From Streptomyces sp. NRRL S-31 (GTDB taxonomy: Bacteria > Actinomycetota > Actinomycetes > Streptomycetales > Streptomycetaceae), in NCBI RefSeq assembly GCF_000718775.1, contig NZ_JOCB01000024.1:1-64000 (forward strand): a stretch of DNA of 64,000 nt, written 5' to 3'. A program made the position numbers and the translations under genes. The notes under the pieces are model-generated. The model had not been told where the DNA came from, searched no databases, and saw only the letters and a program-made list of their open reading frames with translations. Of the stretch, positions 18,191-26,992 are shown in pieces; within the stretch, counting starts at the first letter, position 1, and every line of letters starts with the position of its first letter.

Positions 18191-19174
18191 TCAGCCGGTC
18201 CGCAGCAGCGGGATCACCTCACGGGCGACTCGTTCGAACTCCTCCAGATGCGCCTCCCCAGGCCAGTCGAGGACGAATTCGGAGACACCGGCGGCGGAGA
18301 ACCGCTCGAAGATCTCCTCGTAGGTGTGCCGTCCGGCCCTCGGGTCCCACGGCCCGAAGACGGTGTACGAGCGCCGGATGGCCGCCGGGTCCCGGCCGGC
18401 CGCCTCGGCGAGCCGGTCGAGCCGGACGTTCTGGTCGGCGGTGATGGCGAGCACCTCGGCGGCGCTCGCGCCGGGCGGACCGTGGGTGTTCCACGCGTCG
18501 GCGAGTTCGGCGGCGACCCGGATGAGGGTCGGCGACTGGCCGCCGACGGTGACCGGCAGCCGCGGGCTCTGCGCGGAACCGGGCACGGTCACCACGTCCT
18601 TCACCCACAGCCGTTTGCCCTGGTGGCTGAAGACCCCGCCGCGCAGCACGCCGTCGACGATGGTCACGTAGTCCGCGAACCGCTCGGCCCGCTCCTTGGG
18701 GGGCCAGGGCTCCTGGCCCACGCTGAAGTGGTCCCAGGGGAAGATCCCGGCGCCGATGCCCAGTTCGAAGCGGCCGCCCGACAGGTGGTCGAGGGCGATC
18801 GCCTGCTTGGCGAGCTGGGCGGGCGGGCGCAGGATCTGGTTGGCCACGAGCGTGCCGATCCTGATCCGGCGCGTCACCACGGCGGCCGTGGCCAGCACCG
18901 ACCAGCTGTCGAACCAGGGCCTGCGCGCGTCCCGCAGGTCGGCGCTGTGGTCGGGCAGGAAGACCTGGTCGAAGCCGAGTTCCTCCAGCAGGCGCAGGCG
19001 TTCGGCGAGGACCGGGAAGGCCTCGTCCGGGTAGAGCATGACGCCGAACCGGCGGACGGGCCCCGCCGGGGCGGGGTGCCGTGCCGCGCCGTGGGCGGGG
19101 TCCGGTGGTGCCGGAGCAGGGGTGCCGAGGGGCTCGGCGGGGTCCGGCGGTGCGGTGTTCAGTGGTGCCTCCAC
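18191..19174 (-). CDS. LLM-class (luciferase-like) flavin-dependent oxidoreductase
   Basis: TIM-barrel bacterial-luciferase-like protein of about 327 aa. Diagnostic pieces are FGVMLYPDEAF (first strand), DQVFLPDHSAD, RIRIGTLVANQILRPP and GGRFELGIGAG. The family uses FMNH2 or F420. The GTG at 19174 gives a 40-residue Pro/Ala-rich lead before the barrel; an ATG at 19040 would cut into the first strand, so the long form is preferred although its SD is poor. It follows the desulfurase gene after a GC-rich hairpin. It probably shares reduced flavin with the SsuE-like reductase. Confidence 0.85.
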   Translation of the reverse strand: MEAPLNTAPPDPAEPLGTPAPAPPDPAHGAARHPAPAGPVRRFGVMLYPDEAFPVLAERLRLLEELGFDQVFLPDHSADLRDARRPWFDSWSVLATAAVVTRRIRIGTLVANQILRPPAQLAKQAIALDHLSGGRFELGIGAGIFPWDHFSVGQEPWPPKERAERFADYVTIVDGVLRGGVFSHQGKRLWVKDVVTVPGSAQSPRLPVTVGGQSPTLIRVAAELADAWNTHGPPGASAAEVLAITADQNVRLDRLAEAAGRDPAAIRRSYTVFGPWDPRAGRHTYEEIFERFSAAGVSEFVLDWPGEAHLEEFERVAREVIPLLRTG

Positions 19175-19241
19175 GCTGTGTTCCGAAGCTGCTGCCGGAC
19201 CGCGGTCGCGCCGTGGGCGACGGGGCCGGCTCCGGGGTGGT

Positions 19242-19278
19242 CCGGGGGTCCCGGGCCGGGTCCGTGGGGGACCCCGGG
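19242..19278 (-). terminator. Possible terminator after the desulfurase gene
   Basis: GC-rich inverted repeat (CCGGGGGTCC and GGACCCC type arms with one bulge) in the 158-bp gap between the desulfurase stop and the luciferase-like gene. The surrounding sequence is so GC-rich that alternative pairings exist. Confidence 0.45.
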
Positions 19279-19332
19279 CGCCGGGCCGGCCCGCGGGGGG
19301 CCGGTGGCGCCGGTGTGCGCCGGGGTCCCGGC

Positions 19333-20697
19333 TCACCGTACGAGGTCGGGGGCCGGGCGGGGGTCCGGCACGGGACGCCATCCCTCGTCCGGGTGCGCGT
19401 ACTCCCAGCGCGGCCCGTTGCGGACCAGGTCGGCGAGGGCGGTCAGCAGCCGGTCCACGTGCTCGGTGGTGGTGCCGATGCCGACGCTGGCGCGCAGGGC
19501 CCGGTCGGGCTGGTGGCCGTCGGCGTCGCGCAGCAGGGCGCGCACCGCCGGATGGGCGCAGAAGGCCCCGTCCCGCAGCCCGATGCCGTACTCCGCGGAG
19601 AGCGCCGTGGCCACCAGCCGCTGGTCCGCCGGTTCGCCGCCGCAGCGGCTCACGCTGAACGAGACCACGCCGAGCCGGGGATGTCCGCCCGGCCAGAGGC
19701 TGAGCAGCCGCACCCCGGGGATGCCGGCCAGCCCGTCGCGCAGCCGGGCGGTCAGCTCCTCCTCGTGGCGCAGCACGGTGTGCCAGCCGGTGCCGGCCAG
19801 CGAGCGGCCGGCCACCGCCATGGCGTGGGCGCCCACCAGGTTCGGTGAGCCGCCCTCGTGCCGGTGCGGCAGCCCGGACCAGGTGACGGCCGCCCGGTCG
19901 TCCTCTTCGGACACCGCGGCGGTGGCCCCGCCGCCGGCCAGGTAGGGGTCGGCGGCGGCCAGCCAGTCGGCGGCGCCCACCAGGGCGCCCGCCCCGAACG
20001 GCGCGTACATCTTGTGTCCGGACAGCGCTGCCCAGTCCACGCCCCAGCCGGCGAGGTCCAGCGGCCGGTGCCCGGCAAGCTGGGCGGCGTCGAGCACGGT
20101 GCGCGCGCCGTGCGCGGCGGCCACCTCGGCCAGTTCGGCCACCGGCCACAGTTCACCGGTCACGTTGGAGGCTCCGGTGACCACCACCAGCTTCGGTCCG
20201 CCGGGCGCGTCGGCGAGCGCCTTCGCGAGCACGGCGGGGGCCTCCGCCGGGCTGTCCGGCATCGCCAGCGGGTGCACCCGGTGGCCGCGCCAGGCGAGCA
20301 GCGCGGCGTGGTGCTCGGTGGAGAACCGGAAGACGGCCGTCCCCTCGGGCAGGGCGCGGCCGAGCAGGTTGAGCGCGTCGGTGGTGTTGCGGGTGAAGAC
20401 CACCGTGGCGTCCGGCGGGGCGGCGCTGAACCGCCGCACCTCCTGCCGGGCCCGTTCGTAGACGCGGGTGGCGACAGCCGAGACGAACCCCGCGCCCCGG
20501 TGCACGCTGCTGTACCAGGGCAGCAGCGCGTCCACCGCGTCCCGCACCGCGACCAGGCTGGGCGTGCTCGCGGCGTGGTCGAGGCCGGCGTACGGCACCC
20601 ACTCGCCCGTCACCAGCGGCACCCGGAGCCCGGCACCGACGACGGCGGGCAGGCCGTCGCCGACGTGCTCCGGCTCGGTCGCGGGCGCGGGGATCAT
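19333..20697 (-). CDS. Cysteine desulfurase-like PLP enzyme (class V aminotransferase fold)
   Basis: PLP enzyme of 454 aa resembling SufS/CsdA group II desulfurases along its length: LDHAASTPS at the N-terminus, the VHRGAGF region, the PLP lysine in ALSGHKMYAPFG, and a cysteine in GLRDGAFCAHP where SufS carries its persulfide-forming Cys. That suggests it frees sulfur from cysteine as a protein persulfide, not simple transamination. The ATG at 20697 overlaps the stop of the SDR gene by 4 bp and has GGAG at good spacing; an ATG at 20709 is an alternative. Paired with the rhodanese at 21638-22498 it implies a dedicated sulfur supply in locus A. Isopenicillin-epimerase-like roles cannot be excluded. 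Confidence 0.85.
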   Translation of the reverse strand: MIPAPATEPEHVGDGLPAVVGAGLRVPLVTGEWVPYAGLDHAASTPSLVAVRDAVDALLPWYSSVHRGAGFVSAVATRVYERARQEVRRFSAAPPDATVVFTRNTTDALNLLGRALPEGTAVFRFSTEHHAALLAWRGHRVHPLAMPDSPAEAPAVLAKALADAPGGPKLVVVTGASNVTGELWPVAELAEVAAAHGARTVLDAAQLAGHRPLDLAGWGVDWAALSGHKMYAPFGAGALVGAADWLAAADPYLAGGGATAAVSEEDDRAAVTWSGLPHRHEGGSPNLVGAHAMAVAGRSLAGTGWHTVLRHEEELTARLRDGLAGIPGVRLLSLWPGGHPRLGVVSFSVSRCGGEPADQRLVATALSAEYGIGLRDGAFCAHPAVRALLRDADGHQPDRALRASVGIGTTTEHVDRLLTALADLVRNGPRWEYAHPDEGWRPVPDPRPAPDLVR

Positions 20698-21500
20698 TGC
20701 GCGCTCCATCCACCGTCCATGACCAGCACCGAGCCGGTGAAGAAGGCCGCCTCGTCCCCCGCCAGGTAGGCCACGGCCGAGGCTGCCTCCTGCGGGCTGC
20801 CGATGCGGCCGAGGGGGTGCAGGCTGGTGAACATGTCCGCCATCTCCCGGCTGTCGCCCACGGAGGCGCGGTACATGGGTGTGTCCACGGTCGCCAGCGC
20901 CAGGGCGTTGACCCGGATGTTGTGGCGGGCGTACTCCAGCGCCGCGGCCTTGGTCAGGCCGACCACCCCGTGCTTGCCGGCCACGTAGGAGCTGATCCCG
21001 GCGCCGAAGCCGACCACGCCGAGCTGGGAGGCGTTGTTGACGATCGATCCGCCGCCGCGGCGGCGCATGGCCGGCAGCTCGTGCCGCATGGACAGGAACA
21101 CGCTGGTGAGGACCAGGGTGATGTCCTCGGCCCAGGCTTCGGGTTTCTGCTCCTCGATCAGGCCCATGGAGCCGAGGGCACCGGCGTTGTTGAAGGCGAT
21201 GTCCAGCCCGCCGAAGTGCTCCTCGGCGGCGCGCACGGCGGCGGCGAGGTCGTCGTCCACCGTCACGTCGGTGCGTACGGCGAGGGCGGCGCCCCCGGCG
21301 GCGGTGATGCGCCCGGCCACCCGGTCGAGTTCCTCCTCGCGCCGGGCCGCCAGCACCACGCTCGCGCCCTGGGCGGCCAGCGCCAGGGCGGCGGCTTCGC
21401 CGATGCCCGAGCTGGCGCCGGTCACCAGGGCGACCTTGCCGTGCAGCCGGCCGGGCGCCGGGGTGCCGTCGGTGGAGCGGTTCGTGTCACGTTCGTTCAT
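20694..21500 (-). CDS. Short-chain dehydrogenase/reductase
   Basis: Classical SDR of 268 aa: TGASSGIG cofactor motif, NNAG, catalytic serine in VNNASQLG, YxxxK in SSYVAGKHG, and a C-terminal MDGGWSAQ ending typical of FabG-like enzymes. It should reduce or oxidise a ketone/alcohol with NAD(P)H. Translation appears coupled to the desulfurase (ATGA overlap). The ATG at 21500 has no obvious SD and lies 10 bases beyond a perfect hairpin, so initiation may be unusual or the start may lie elsewhere in the longer open frame. Confidence 0.9.
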   Translation of the reverse strand: MNERDTNRSTDGTPAPGRLHGKVALVTGASSGIGEAAALALAAQGASVVLAARREEELDRVAGRITAAGGAALAVRTDVTVDDDLAAAVRAAEEHFGGLDIAFNNAGALGSMGLIEEQKPEAWAEDITLVLTSVFLSMRHELPAMRRRGGGSIVNNASQLGVVGFGAGISSYVAGKHGVVGLTKAAALEYARHNIRVNALALATVDTPMYRASVGDSREMADMFTSLHPLGRIGSPQEAASAVAYLAGDEAAFFTGSVLVMDGGWSAQ

Positions 21501-21510
21501 CAGGTGATGA

Positions 21511-21530
21511 GCCGGCCCGGACGGGCCGGC
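21511..21530 (-). terminator. Hairpin between rhodanese and SDR genes
   Basis: Perfect stem of 9 bp (GCCGGCCCG, loop GA, CGGGCCGGC), about 110 bp after the rhodanese stop and 10 bp before the SDR start. It may be a terminator, or a structure hiding the SDR translation start. Confidence 0.5.
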
Positions 21531-21637
21531 CCTGCCCCCTTCGGGTTCTCGGTGGATCGGTTGGGATGGGCCGGGTCCAGGGGGCGTCGTTCGGTCGGGC
21601 CGGACCCGGGCTGGTCCGGCCGGCACCCCTGGCCGCG

Positions 21638-22498
21638 TCAGGCGGTGTCGTCGCCCCGCTCGACCGGCACCCCGACCAGCGAGCCGTACTCCGCCCAGGA
21701 CCCGTCGTAGTTGCGCACGTCGGGCCAGTCCAGCAGCTCCCGCAGGACGAACCAGGTGTGTGCCGAGCGGGCGCCGACCCAGCAGTAGGTGATGGTGCCG
21801 CGGTCCGGGGCCGGTCCGGCGTAGACGCGCCCGAGTTCCTCGGCGGAGCGGAACGTGCCGTCGGCGTTGACGGCGCTGTCCCAGGGCAGGTTCACCGCGC
21901 CGGGCACATGGCCGGAGCGCTGCGCCACCTCGTGGGGGTTGTTGCCGGGGGCGAACGCCTCACCGGCGAACCCGGGGGCGAAGACGCGGCCCGCGTACTC
22001 CTCGGGCGAGCGCACGTCGAGGATGTTGCGGTCGCCGATGGCCGCGAGCACGTCGTCCCGCAGGGCGCGGACCGACGGGTCGGGGTTGTCGGCGCGGTAC
22101 CGGGTGGCCGGCCGGCGCGCCGGCTCGGTGGTCAGCGGCCGGCCCTCCGCCTCCCACTTGGCGCGCCCGCCGTCGAGGAGCCGCACGGACCGGTGGCCGT
22201 AGAGGGTGAAGTACCAGTACGCCAGCGCGGCCAGCAGGTTGGCGTTGGAGGAGTACAGGACGACGGTGTCGTCGTCGCCGATGCCCTTGGCGCGCATCAG
22301 TTCCTCGAACGCCTCCCGGCCGATGACGCCGAGCCGCAGGCCGTCCTGGAACTCGCTCCAGTTGATGAAGACGGCGCCCGGCGGGTGTCCCTTGCGGTAT
22401 TCCAGGTCGTCGTTGGCGGTCTCGACGAACACCGTCCCGTCGGTGCCGAGTCGGCGCTCGGCCCAGTCGCCGGTGACCAGGGCGGACTCACGGCTCAT
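21638..22498 (-). CDS. Two-domain rhodanese sulfurtransferase
   Basis: Thiosulfate/3-mercaptopyruvate sulfurtransferase type protein of 286 aa with tandem rhodanese domains. The N-terminal domain (about 1-135) has lost the cysteine loop, as usual. The C-terminal domain carries the active loop ITYCWVGARSAHTWF, with the Cys at the persulfide position and Arg at the sixth loop residue; TST enzymes usually have CRxGxR. It starts at the ATG at 22498. It sits between an exporter and the SDR/desulfurase pair. Rhodaneses pass sulfane sulfur to cyanide-like carbon, so with an isocyanide synthase in the locus an isonitrile-to-isothiocyanate step is a reasonable but untested guess; housekeeping detoxification of cyanide is the alternative. 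Confidence 0.9.
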   Translation of the reverse strand: MSRESALVTGDWAERRLGTDGTVFVETANDDLEYRKGHPPGAVFINWSEFQDGLRLGVIGREAFEELMRAKGIGDDDTVVLYSSNANLLAALAYWYFTLYGHRSVRLLDGGRAKWEAEGRPLTTEPARRPATRYRADNPDPSVRALRDDVLAAIGDRNILDVRSPEEYAGRVFAPGFAGEAFAPGNNPHEVAQRSGHVPGAVNLPWDSAVNADGTFRSAEELGRVYAGPAPDRGTITYCWVGARSAHTWFVLRELLDWPDVRNYDGSWAEYGSLVGVPVERGDDTA

Positions 22499-22541
22499 TG
22501 TTCCCCCTCGTGAGGTGTCGGCCGGGTGTTCCCGGCGGGGC

Positions 22542-22568
22542 CCCGGCCCCGTGCGGCACGGGGCCGGG
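22542..22568 (-). terminator. Terminator after the MFS exporter
   Basis: Perfect 12-bp stem (CCCGGCCCCGTG, loop CGG, CACGGGGCCGGG), 64 bp downstream of the MFS stop and ahead of the rhodanese start. Confidence 0.75.
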
Positions 22569-22631
22569 TGCGGTGCGAACGGCGGGGACCGCCCTGCCCG
22601 GCCGGGAGCGGACGCCCCGCCGGGCGGAGGG

Positions 22632-23822
22632 TCAGGCCGGCGAGGTCTCCGTCGTCTTCCCCTCCACACCGGCACCGGCCGTCACGCGGTCCCGGTACCA
22701 GGCGTAGCAGCTGAGCAGGATGCCGAGGACGGTCACGGCGGCGGCGGCGAAGTAGACCGACCTGAGGCCGGGGCCGTCGATGATGCGGCCGCCGATCCAG
22801 CCGGCCAGGGCGGCGGCGATCTGGTAGGCGGAGGCGTTCACCGCGATCGCCAGGGTCGGTGCCGAGCTGGCGGTGTTCAGGACCCGGGTCTGCATGCCGG
22901 GGATCACCGAGAAGCCGAGCGCGCCGATCACGAACACCATGACCGCGGTGCCGACGGTGCTGCCGCTGACCGCCCACATCACCAGCAGGCCCGCGGTGAG
23001 CAGCCCGAGCAGGCCGACCTGCGACGGCATCAGCGCACGGTCGGACAGCCAGCCGCCGGCGAAGTTGCCGACCGCCGCGCCCACGCCGTAGACCAGCAGC
23101 AGCACCGCGACCGCGCCGTCGGCGAAGCCGGTGACGTCGGTGAGCAGCGGGGCGAAGTAGGTGAAGACCATCAGCAGGCCCATGTTGGCGACGGCGGTGA
23201 TGAGGATGGCCAGCTGCACGTTGCGGTTGCGGAACACCCGCAGCTCCGCCACCGCGGAGCCGCCCGTCGTGGCGCTCTCCACCGACGGGACCAGCGGCAG
23301 CACCAGCAGCAGGCCGATGAGGCAGACCACGGTGATGGTGCCGAAGGTCGCCCGCCAGCCGAAGTTGTTGCCGATGAAGGTGCCGATGGGCGCGCCAAGC
23401 ATCATGGACAGGTTCATGCCGAAGACGAGCTTGGAGACGGTGGACGCCTGCTTGCCCTCGGGCGCGGTGGACGCGGCGATGACGATGGCGTTGGCGAAGA
23501 ACGTGGCGGTCACCAGGGCCGTCACCACGCGGGCGACGAACAGCACGGAGTAGGCGGGCGCCAGCGCCGAGGCGAGGTTGCCGACGACGACCACGACCAG
23601 CAGGCCGACGATGAGCGGCTTGCGCGCGTAGCGCGCGGTCAGCGCGGTCAGCACGGGACCGCCGAGGATCATTCCGATGGCGTACGCCGTGACCAGCAGT
23701 CCGGCGGCGGGGATCGACACGTCGAGGTCACCGGCGACGTCCGGCAGGATGCCGGCGATGACGAATTCACCGGTGGTGATGCCGAACACGCACAGCATCA
23801 GGGAAAGGAGCTTCAACGACAT
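22632..23822 (-). CDS. MFS transporter, DHA1 family
   Basis: Twelve-helix drug:H+ antiporter of 396 aa. The opening FGITTGEFVIAGILPDVA matches motif D1 of AraJ/Cmx-like exporters, TARYARKPL is in the loop 2-3 position and SMMLGAPIGTFIGNNFGWR is the antiporter motif C region. It starts at the ATG at 23822 and is followed by a strong terminator. It is probably a second exporter or self-resistance pump for the isonitrile locus, as the truncated MFS at the window edge belongs with the NRPS. Confidence 0.9.
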   Translation of the reverse strand: MSLKLLSLMLCVFGITTGEFVIAGILPDVAGDLDVSIPAAGLLVTAYAIGMILGGPVLTALTARYARKPLIVGLLVVVVVGNLASALAPAYSVLFVARVVTALVTATFFANAIVIAASTAPEGKQASTVSKLVFGMNLSMMLGAPIGTFIGNNFGWRATFGTITVVCLIGLLLVLPLVPSVESATTGGSAVAELRVFRNRNVQLAILITAVANMGLLMVFTYFAPLLTDVTGFADGAVAVLLLVYGVGAAVGNFAGGWLSDRALMPSQVGLLGLLTAGLLVMWAVSGSTVGTAVMVFVIGALGFSVIPGMQTRVLNTASSAPTLAIAVNASAYQIAAALAGWIGGRIIDGPGLRSVYFAAAAVTVLGILLSCYAWYRDRVTAGAGVEGKTTETSPA

Positions 23823-23899
23823 GGTGTCTCTTCTGTCGGGGTGGATATGTCTGTCGACCCGCCGTGGGCAGCCCGGGTGGGGCGTCTAGCGGTGGGCGT

Positions 23900-24421
23900 C
23901 TACGGGGTGGGCGGCGGGCCCGCGTAGCGGTAGGCGTACGTGGAGCCCAGCGCGATGATGTGGTCCAGGTCCGGCCCGCCCACGTCCTCGGTGGGCAGGG
24001 TGAGGGTCTTGGCGTGCGGGATCTCCGCGTCGAGGAACAGGTCGAACTGCGGCTTGCGGTCCGCCTGCGGGGTGGAGTGGATGGTGAGGAAGCGGGCGTT
24101 GGGGGAGGTCGTCACGAAGCCGTGCGGGATCGTCCGGGGGACGATCATCGTGCTGCCGGCCTCGGCGACGTGTTCCTCGCCGTCGCAGATCATGCGCAGG
24201 GTGCCGTCCAGGACGATGAAGACCTCGTCCTCGTAGTCGTGGATGTGCAGCGGAGTGTTGTACCCGCGGTTTCCGGTGTGCTGGACGACCGTGAAGGTGT
24301 CCCGGGTCGCCGAGCCGGGCACGCGTACCTGCGCCAGGCCGCCGAGCAGCCACACCGCGGTCTGCTCGGACTCGGGTATCAGCCGGCCCTTCTCGTCGTG
24401 GACCATGTCCGGGAAGGTCAT
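23900..24421 (-). CDS. Cupin-domain protein
   Basis: Single-domain cupin of 173 aa. The metal-binding first motif is TPLHIHDYEDEVFIVLDG (two His and a Glu) and the second motif contributes the His in TIPHGF. Length and layout resemble quercetin-2,3-dioxygenase-like single cupins. The ATG at 24421 has GAGGAG upstream. A fourth metal ligand set is plausible, so it could be an oxygenase or isomerase, but small cupins are also non-catalytic; function unassigned. It lies between the terminator of the isonitrile operon and the MFS gene. Confidence 0.85.
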   Translation of the reverse strand: MTFPDMVHDEKGRLIPESEQTAVWLLGGLAQVRVPGSATRDTFTVVQHTGNRGYNTPLHIHDYEDEVFIVLDGTLRMICDGEEHVAEAGSTMIVPRTIPHGFVTTSPNARFLTIHSTPQADRKPQFDLFLDAEIPHAKTLTLPTEDVGGPDLDHIIALGSTYAYRYAGPPPTP

Positions 24422-24560
24422 CGCGCTCCTCGTGTGCCGAATATTCTGCTGGCTCTTCGTCGGATTTCTTCGGTTTTCTTCGGTTTCCGCTGGTGTTGTG
24501 CGCATTTCACCGGGTTGCCGTCCGGGGGACGGGGCCGGTTCCGCACGGGGGCCGGACGGT

Positions 24561-24584
24561 GGGCGGCCGGGGTGCCGGCCGCCC
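24561..24584 (-). terminator. Terminator of the isonitrile operon
   Basis: Perfect 10-bp stem (GGGCGGCCGG, loop GGTG, CCGGCCGCCC) beginning 15 bp after the last gene's stop. It ends the five-gene run that starts at the isocyanide synthase. Confidence 0.75.
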
Positions 24585-24599
24585 GGTGACCGGTTCCGC

Positions 24600-25853
24600 T
24601 CAGCCCCCCTGCGCGCCGACCGGTGCGGGCGCGGCGGCCTCGCAGTCGGCGACGAAGGCGGCCACGCCCTCGGGGCTGGAGAGCGTGCGCCACATCGCGA
24701 CGGGGTCGTTGAAGCGGCTGACGAACGCGTCGGCGATCCGCTTGTCCGCCGCCGCCCGGCCGAACAGCCCGGCCACGTGCGGCGGCGGCGGTGCCAGGAA
24801 GGCGTTGCTCCACTCCACGACGTGCCGCGCGTGCTCCCACAGCCGTGCCGAGGCGGCCCGGCAGAACGCCTCGTCGAACGGCCCCTCGGCGTCGGTGATG
24901 AGGTCGGCCAGGGCGAAGGCGGTGTGCGAGCCGAGGTTGGCGCCCTGCGCGGTGAGCGGGTCGTTGGTGATCCAGGCGTCGCCGATCGCCAGCGCGCACG
25001 TGCCGTCGTCGAGCCGCGCCCAGCCCCGGCGGACCACCGGGGTGATCGCCCCCTGGGCCAGTTCACCAGGCCCGGTCAGGGTGAAGGCTCCGGTGTCGAC
25101 GCGTTCGCGCAGGGTGGGGGCGTACGCGGCGACCAGGTCCAGGACCTGCCGCCGGAAGCCGGCCGGGTCGGCGTCGGCGTCGACGTGGGCGACGGCTTCC
25201 AGCGGGCCGCCCGGCACCGCCTCGAAGGCGAGGACGTCCGCGCGTCCGGCCGGCGAGTAGAACGGCAGCCGCAGGATCTCGCCCGCGCCGGGCAGGAAGT
25301 GGATGTCGAGGGAGTGCGGCACCTCCTCGGTGATGCCGTGGTAGATGCCGGCGCACAGGACGCGCTGCGGCGTGGTGTACGGCGAGCGGTCGGGGTCGGC
25401 GGGGAACAGCCGCCGCACCGAACGGTTGCCGTTGGCGACGACCAGGAGGTCGTGGTGTGCCGCCAGGTCCTCCACCGCGTGGTCGCCGGTGACCAGTTGG
25501 CCGCCGCGGTCGACGTACGCGGACAGCAGGCTCGGCAGGTAGATCCGGAAGTCCACGACGCTGGAGGGCGGCCGGAGGCCGGCGACGAACTCCAGCGGCC
25601 GGCCCGCGTCCGCGGCATGCGCGGTGACCGCCCAGTGCCGCACCTGGGCGTCGGCGAAGTCCCATTCGAACACGCCGAGTTCGCGCTCGCGCTGCTGGGT
25701 GCGGCCGAACCGGGCGGGGAAGTTCCGCGGTCGTCCGGTCCGCAGGCCGTCGATGTCGTGCTCCGAGTACACGGTGACCGGCACGCCCCGTTGTTGCAGG
25801 CGCAGCGCCAGGTGCAGGCCGGAGATGCCGGAGCCGACGATGCCGACGCTCAT
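24600..25853 (-). CDS. Styrene monooxygenase-like FAD oxygenase 1
   Basis: FAD-dependent oxygenase of 417 aa in the StyA/indole monooxygenase group. The Rossmann motif GIVGSGISGLHLAL starts at residue 4 and the second FAD motif is AIGDAWITNDPLTAQGANLG. StyA enzymes epoxidise aryl alkenes using FADH2 from a separate reductase. The ATG at 25853 overlaps the stop of the preceding LLM gene by 4 bp. It is a clear paralogue of the gene at 26989-28227 (shared NDPLTAQGANLGS block and a C-terminal domain about 55 residues from the end). Two such copies in one operon imply two alkene or arene oxidations, or a heteromeric enzyme. Confidence 0.9.
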   Translation of the reverse strand: MSVGIVGSGISGLHLALRLQQRGVPVTVYSEHDIDGLRTGRPRNFPARFGRTQQRERELGVFEWDFADAQVRHWAVTAHAADAGRPLEFVAGLRPPSSVVDFRIYLPSLLSAYVDRGGQLVTGDHAVEDLAAHHDLLVVANGNRSVRRLFPADPDRSPYTTPQRVLCAGIYHGITEEVPHSLDIHFLPGAGEILRLPFYSPAGRADVLAFEAVPGGPLEAVAHVDADADPAGFRRQVLDLVAAYAPTLRERVDTGAFTLTGPGELAQGAITPVVRRGWARLDDGTCALAIGDAWITNDPLTAQGANLGSHTAFALADLITDAEGPFDEAFCRAASARLWEHARHVVEWSNAFLAPPPPHVAGLFGRAAADKRIADAFVSRFNDPVAMWRTLSSPEGVAAFVADCEAAAPAPVGAQGG

Positions 25854-26992
25854 GCCGGCACCTCCTCGGCACCCGCGCCGGAGTGCAGCCGGTCGATGAA
25901 CCAGCCGACGGACTCCACCGTGAATCCGGCGGCCTCGGGCGAGGCCAGGGCGGAGGCGGGGATCAGCATGGGGTGCCGCATGCCGGCGTCCAGCAGTTCG
26001 CCGATCCTCTTCAGCACGGTCTCCCGGCTGCCGACGAGCACCTGGTCGGCGACCACCTCGTCGGGGACCGCCGCCAGGGCCTGTTCGACCTCCTGCCGGG
26101 TCAGCAGGTGCGGCAGCAGTTCCACCAGGCCCCGGTAGTGCTCCCCGAAGGGGTGGGCGGCGCCGTGCCGGCGCCAGGCCCGGGCGCCGGCGTGCAGGGC
26201 GAGGAAGCGGATGGGGGTGGCGCGCAGCAGTGCGTGCGCGGCCGCGTCGGTCTCGGCAACCACGATCGGGACACCGCCCGCGGGCAGGACGGCCCCGGGG
26301 TCCCGGCCGGCGTCCTCGGCGGCGGCCCGCACCACGGCCAGCCGCCGGGCGTACTCGTCGGGGCTCATCAGTTCCGAGGGGAGCCAGCCGTCGGCGTAAC
26401 GGCCGGCCAGGGTCAGCATCCGCCGGTGGTTGGCGCCCAGCCAGAGCTGCGGCGTACGGCCCTCGGGCGCGGGCAGGCCCATGATCGCCCGGTCCAGGGT
26501 GAAGTACTTGCCCTGGAAGTCGTGCGGTCCCTCGCCGCTCAGCAGCAGCCGCAGCACGCGCAGCGCTTCCTCCACCCGGCCCACCTGGTCCTCGTGCGGC
26601 ACCCCGAACGGCACGAGGTTCTCCAGCGCTCCGGCACCGATGCCGAGCACCGGCGCCCGCTCGGTGAGCTGGGCCAGGGTCAGCGCCGTCTGGGCCAGTA
26701 CGGCGGGGTGGCGGCGGTGCGGGTCGGTGACGCCGACGGCGAGCCGTACCGGGCCGGCCTGCGGGGCGAGGTTGCCGAGGACCGTAGCGAAGTCCAGGCA
26801 GCGGTCGGGGGTGGGCAGGCCCTCGGCCGCGTAGCTGAAATCGGTGTCCCACGCCTGCCGGGGGAAGACGTTGATCAGGTGGTCGAAGACCAGGAAGGTG
26901 TCCGCTCCCGCCTGCCGGGCGAGCTGGAGCAGCTGCCGCCCGTCCTCGATCCGCCCGACCGCGTCCCAGACCAGGCCGACTTGCACCTTCAT
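25850..26992 (-). CDS. LLM-class flavin- or F420-dependent oxidoreductase
   Basis: Luciferase-like TIM-barrel protein of 380 aa: VQVGLVWDAVGR, FLVFDHLINVFPR, RLAVGVTDPHRRHPAVLAQT and APVLGIGAGALENLVPFG. The LGIGAG-EN-PFG pattern resembles F420-dependent Mer-type reductases, so F420 is at least as likely as FMN. Starts at an ATG at 26992 that overlaps the upstream stop (ATGA); the stop overlaps the next start in the same way, so the three-gene block StyA-like/LLM/StyA-like is translationally coupled. It may reduce the product of the flanking oxygenases or run as a two-component monooxygenase. Confidence 0.88.
   Translation of the reverse strand: MKVQVGLVWDAVGRIEDGRQLLQLARQAGADTFLVFDHLINVFPRQAWDTDFSYAAEGLPTPDRCLDFATVLGNLAPQAGPVRLAVGVTDPHRRHPAVLAQTALTLAQLTERAPVLGIGAGALENLVPFGVPHEDQVGRVEEALRVLRLLLSGEGPHDFQGKYFTLDRAIMGLPAPEGRTPQLWLGANHRRMLTLAGRYADGWLPSELMSPDEYARRLAVVRAAAEDAGRDPGAVLPAGGVPIVVAETDAAAHALLRATPIRFLALHAGARAWRRHGAAHPFGEHYRGLVELLPHLLTRQEVEQALAAVPDEVVADQVLVGSRETVLKRIGELLDAGMRHPMLIPASALASPEAAGFTVESVGWFIDRLHSGAGAEEVPA

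Noticed and set aside
19333..20697. Ordinary class V aminotransferase
   Set aside because: SufS-like N-terminus, SGHK lysine and a Cys at the persulfide position favour a desulfurase, though epimerase activity stays possible.
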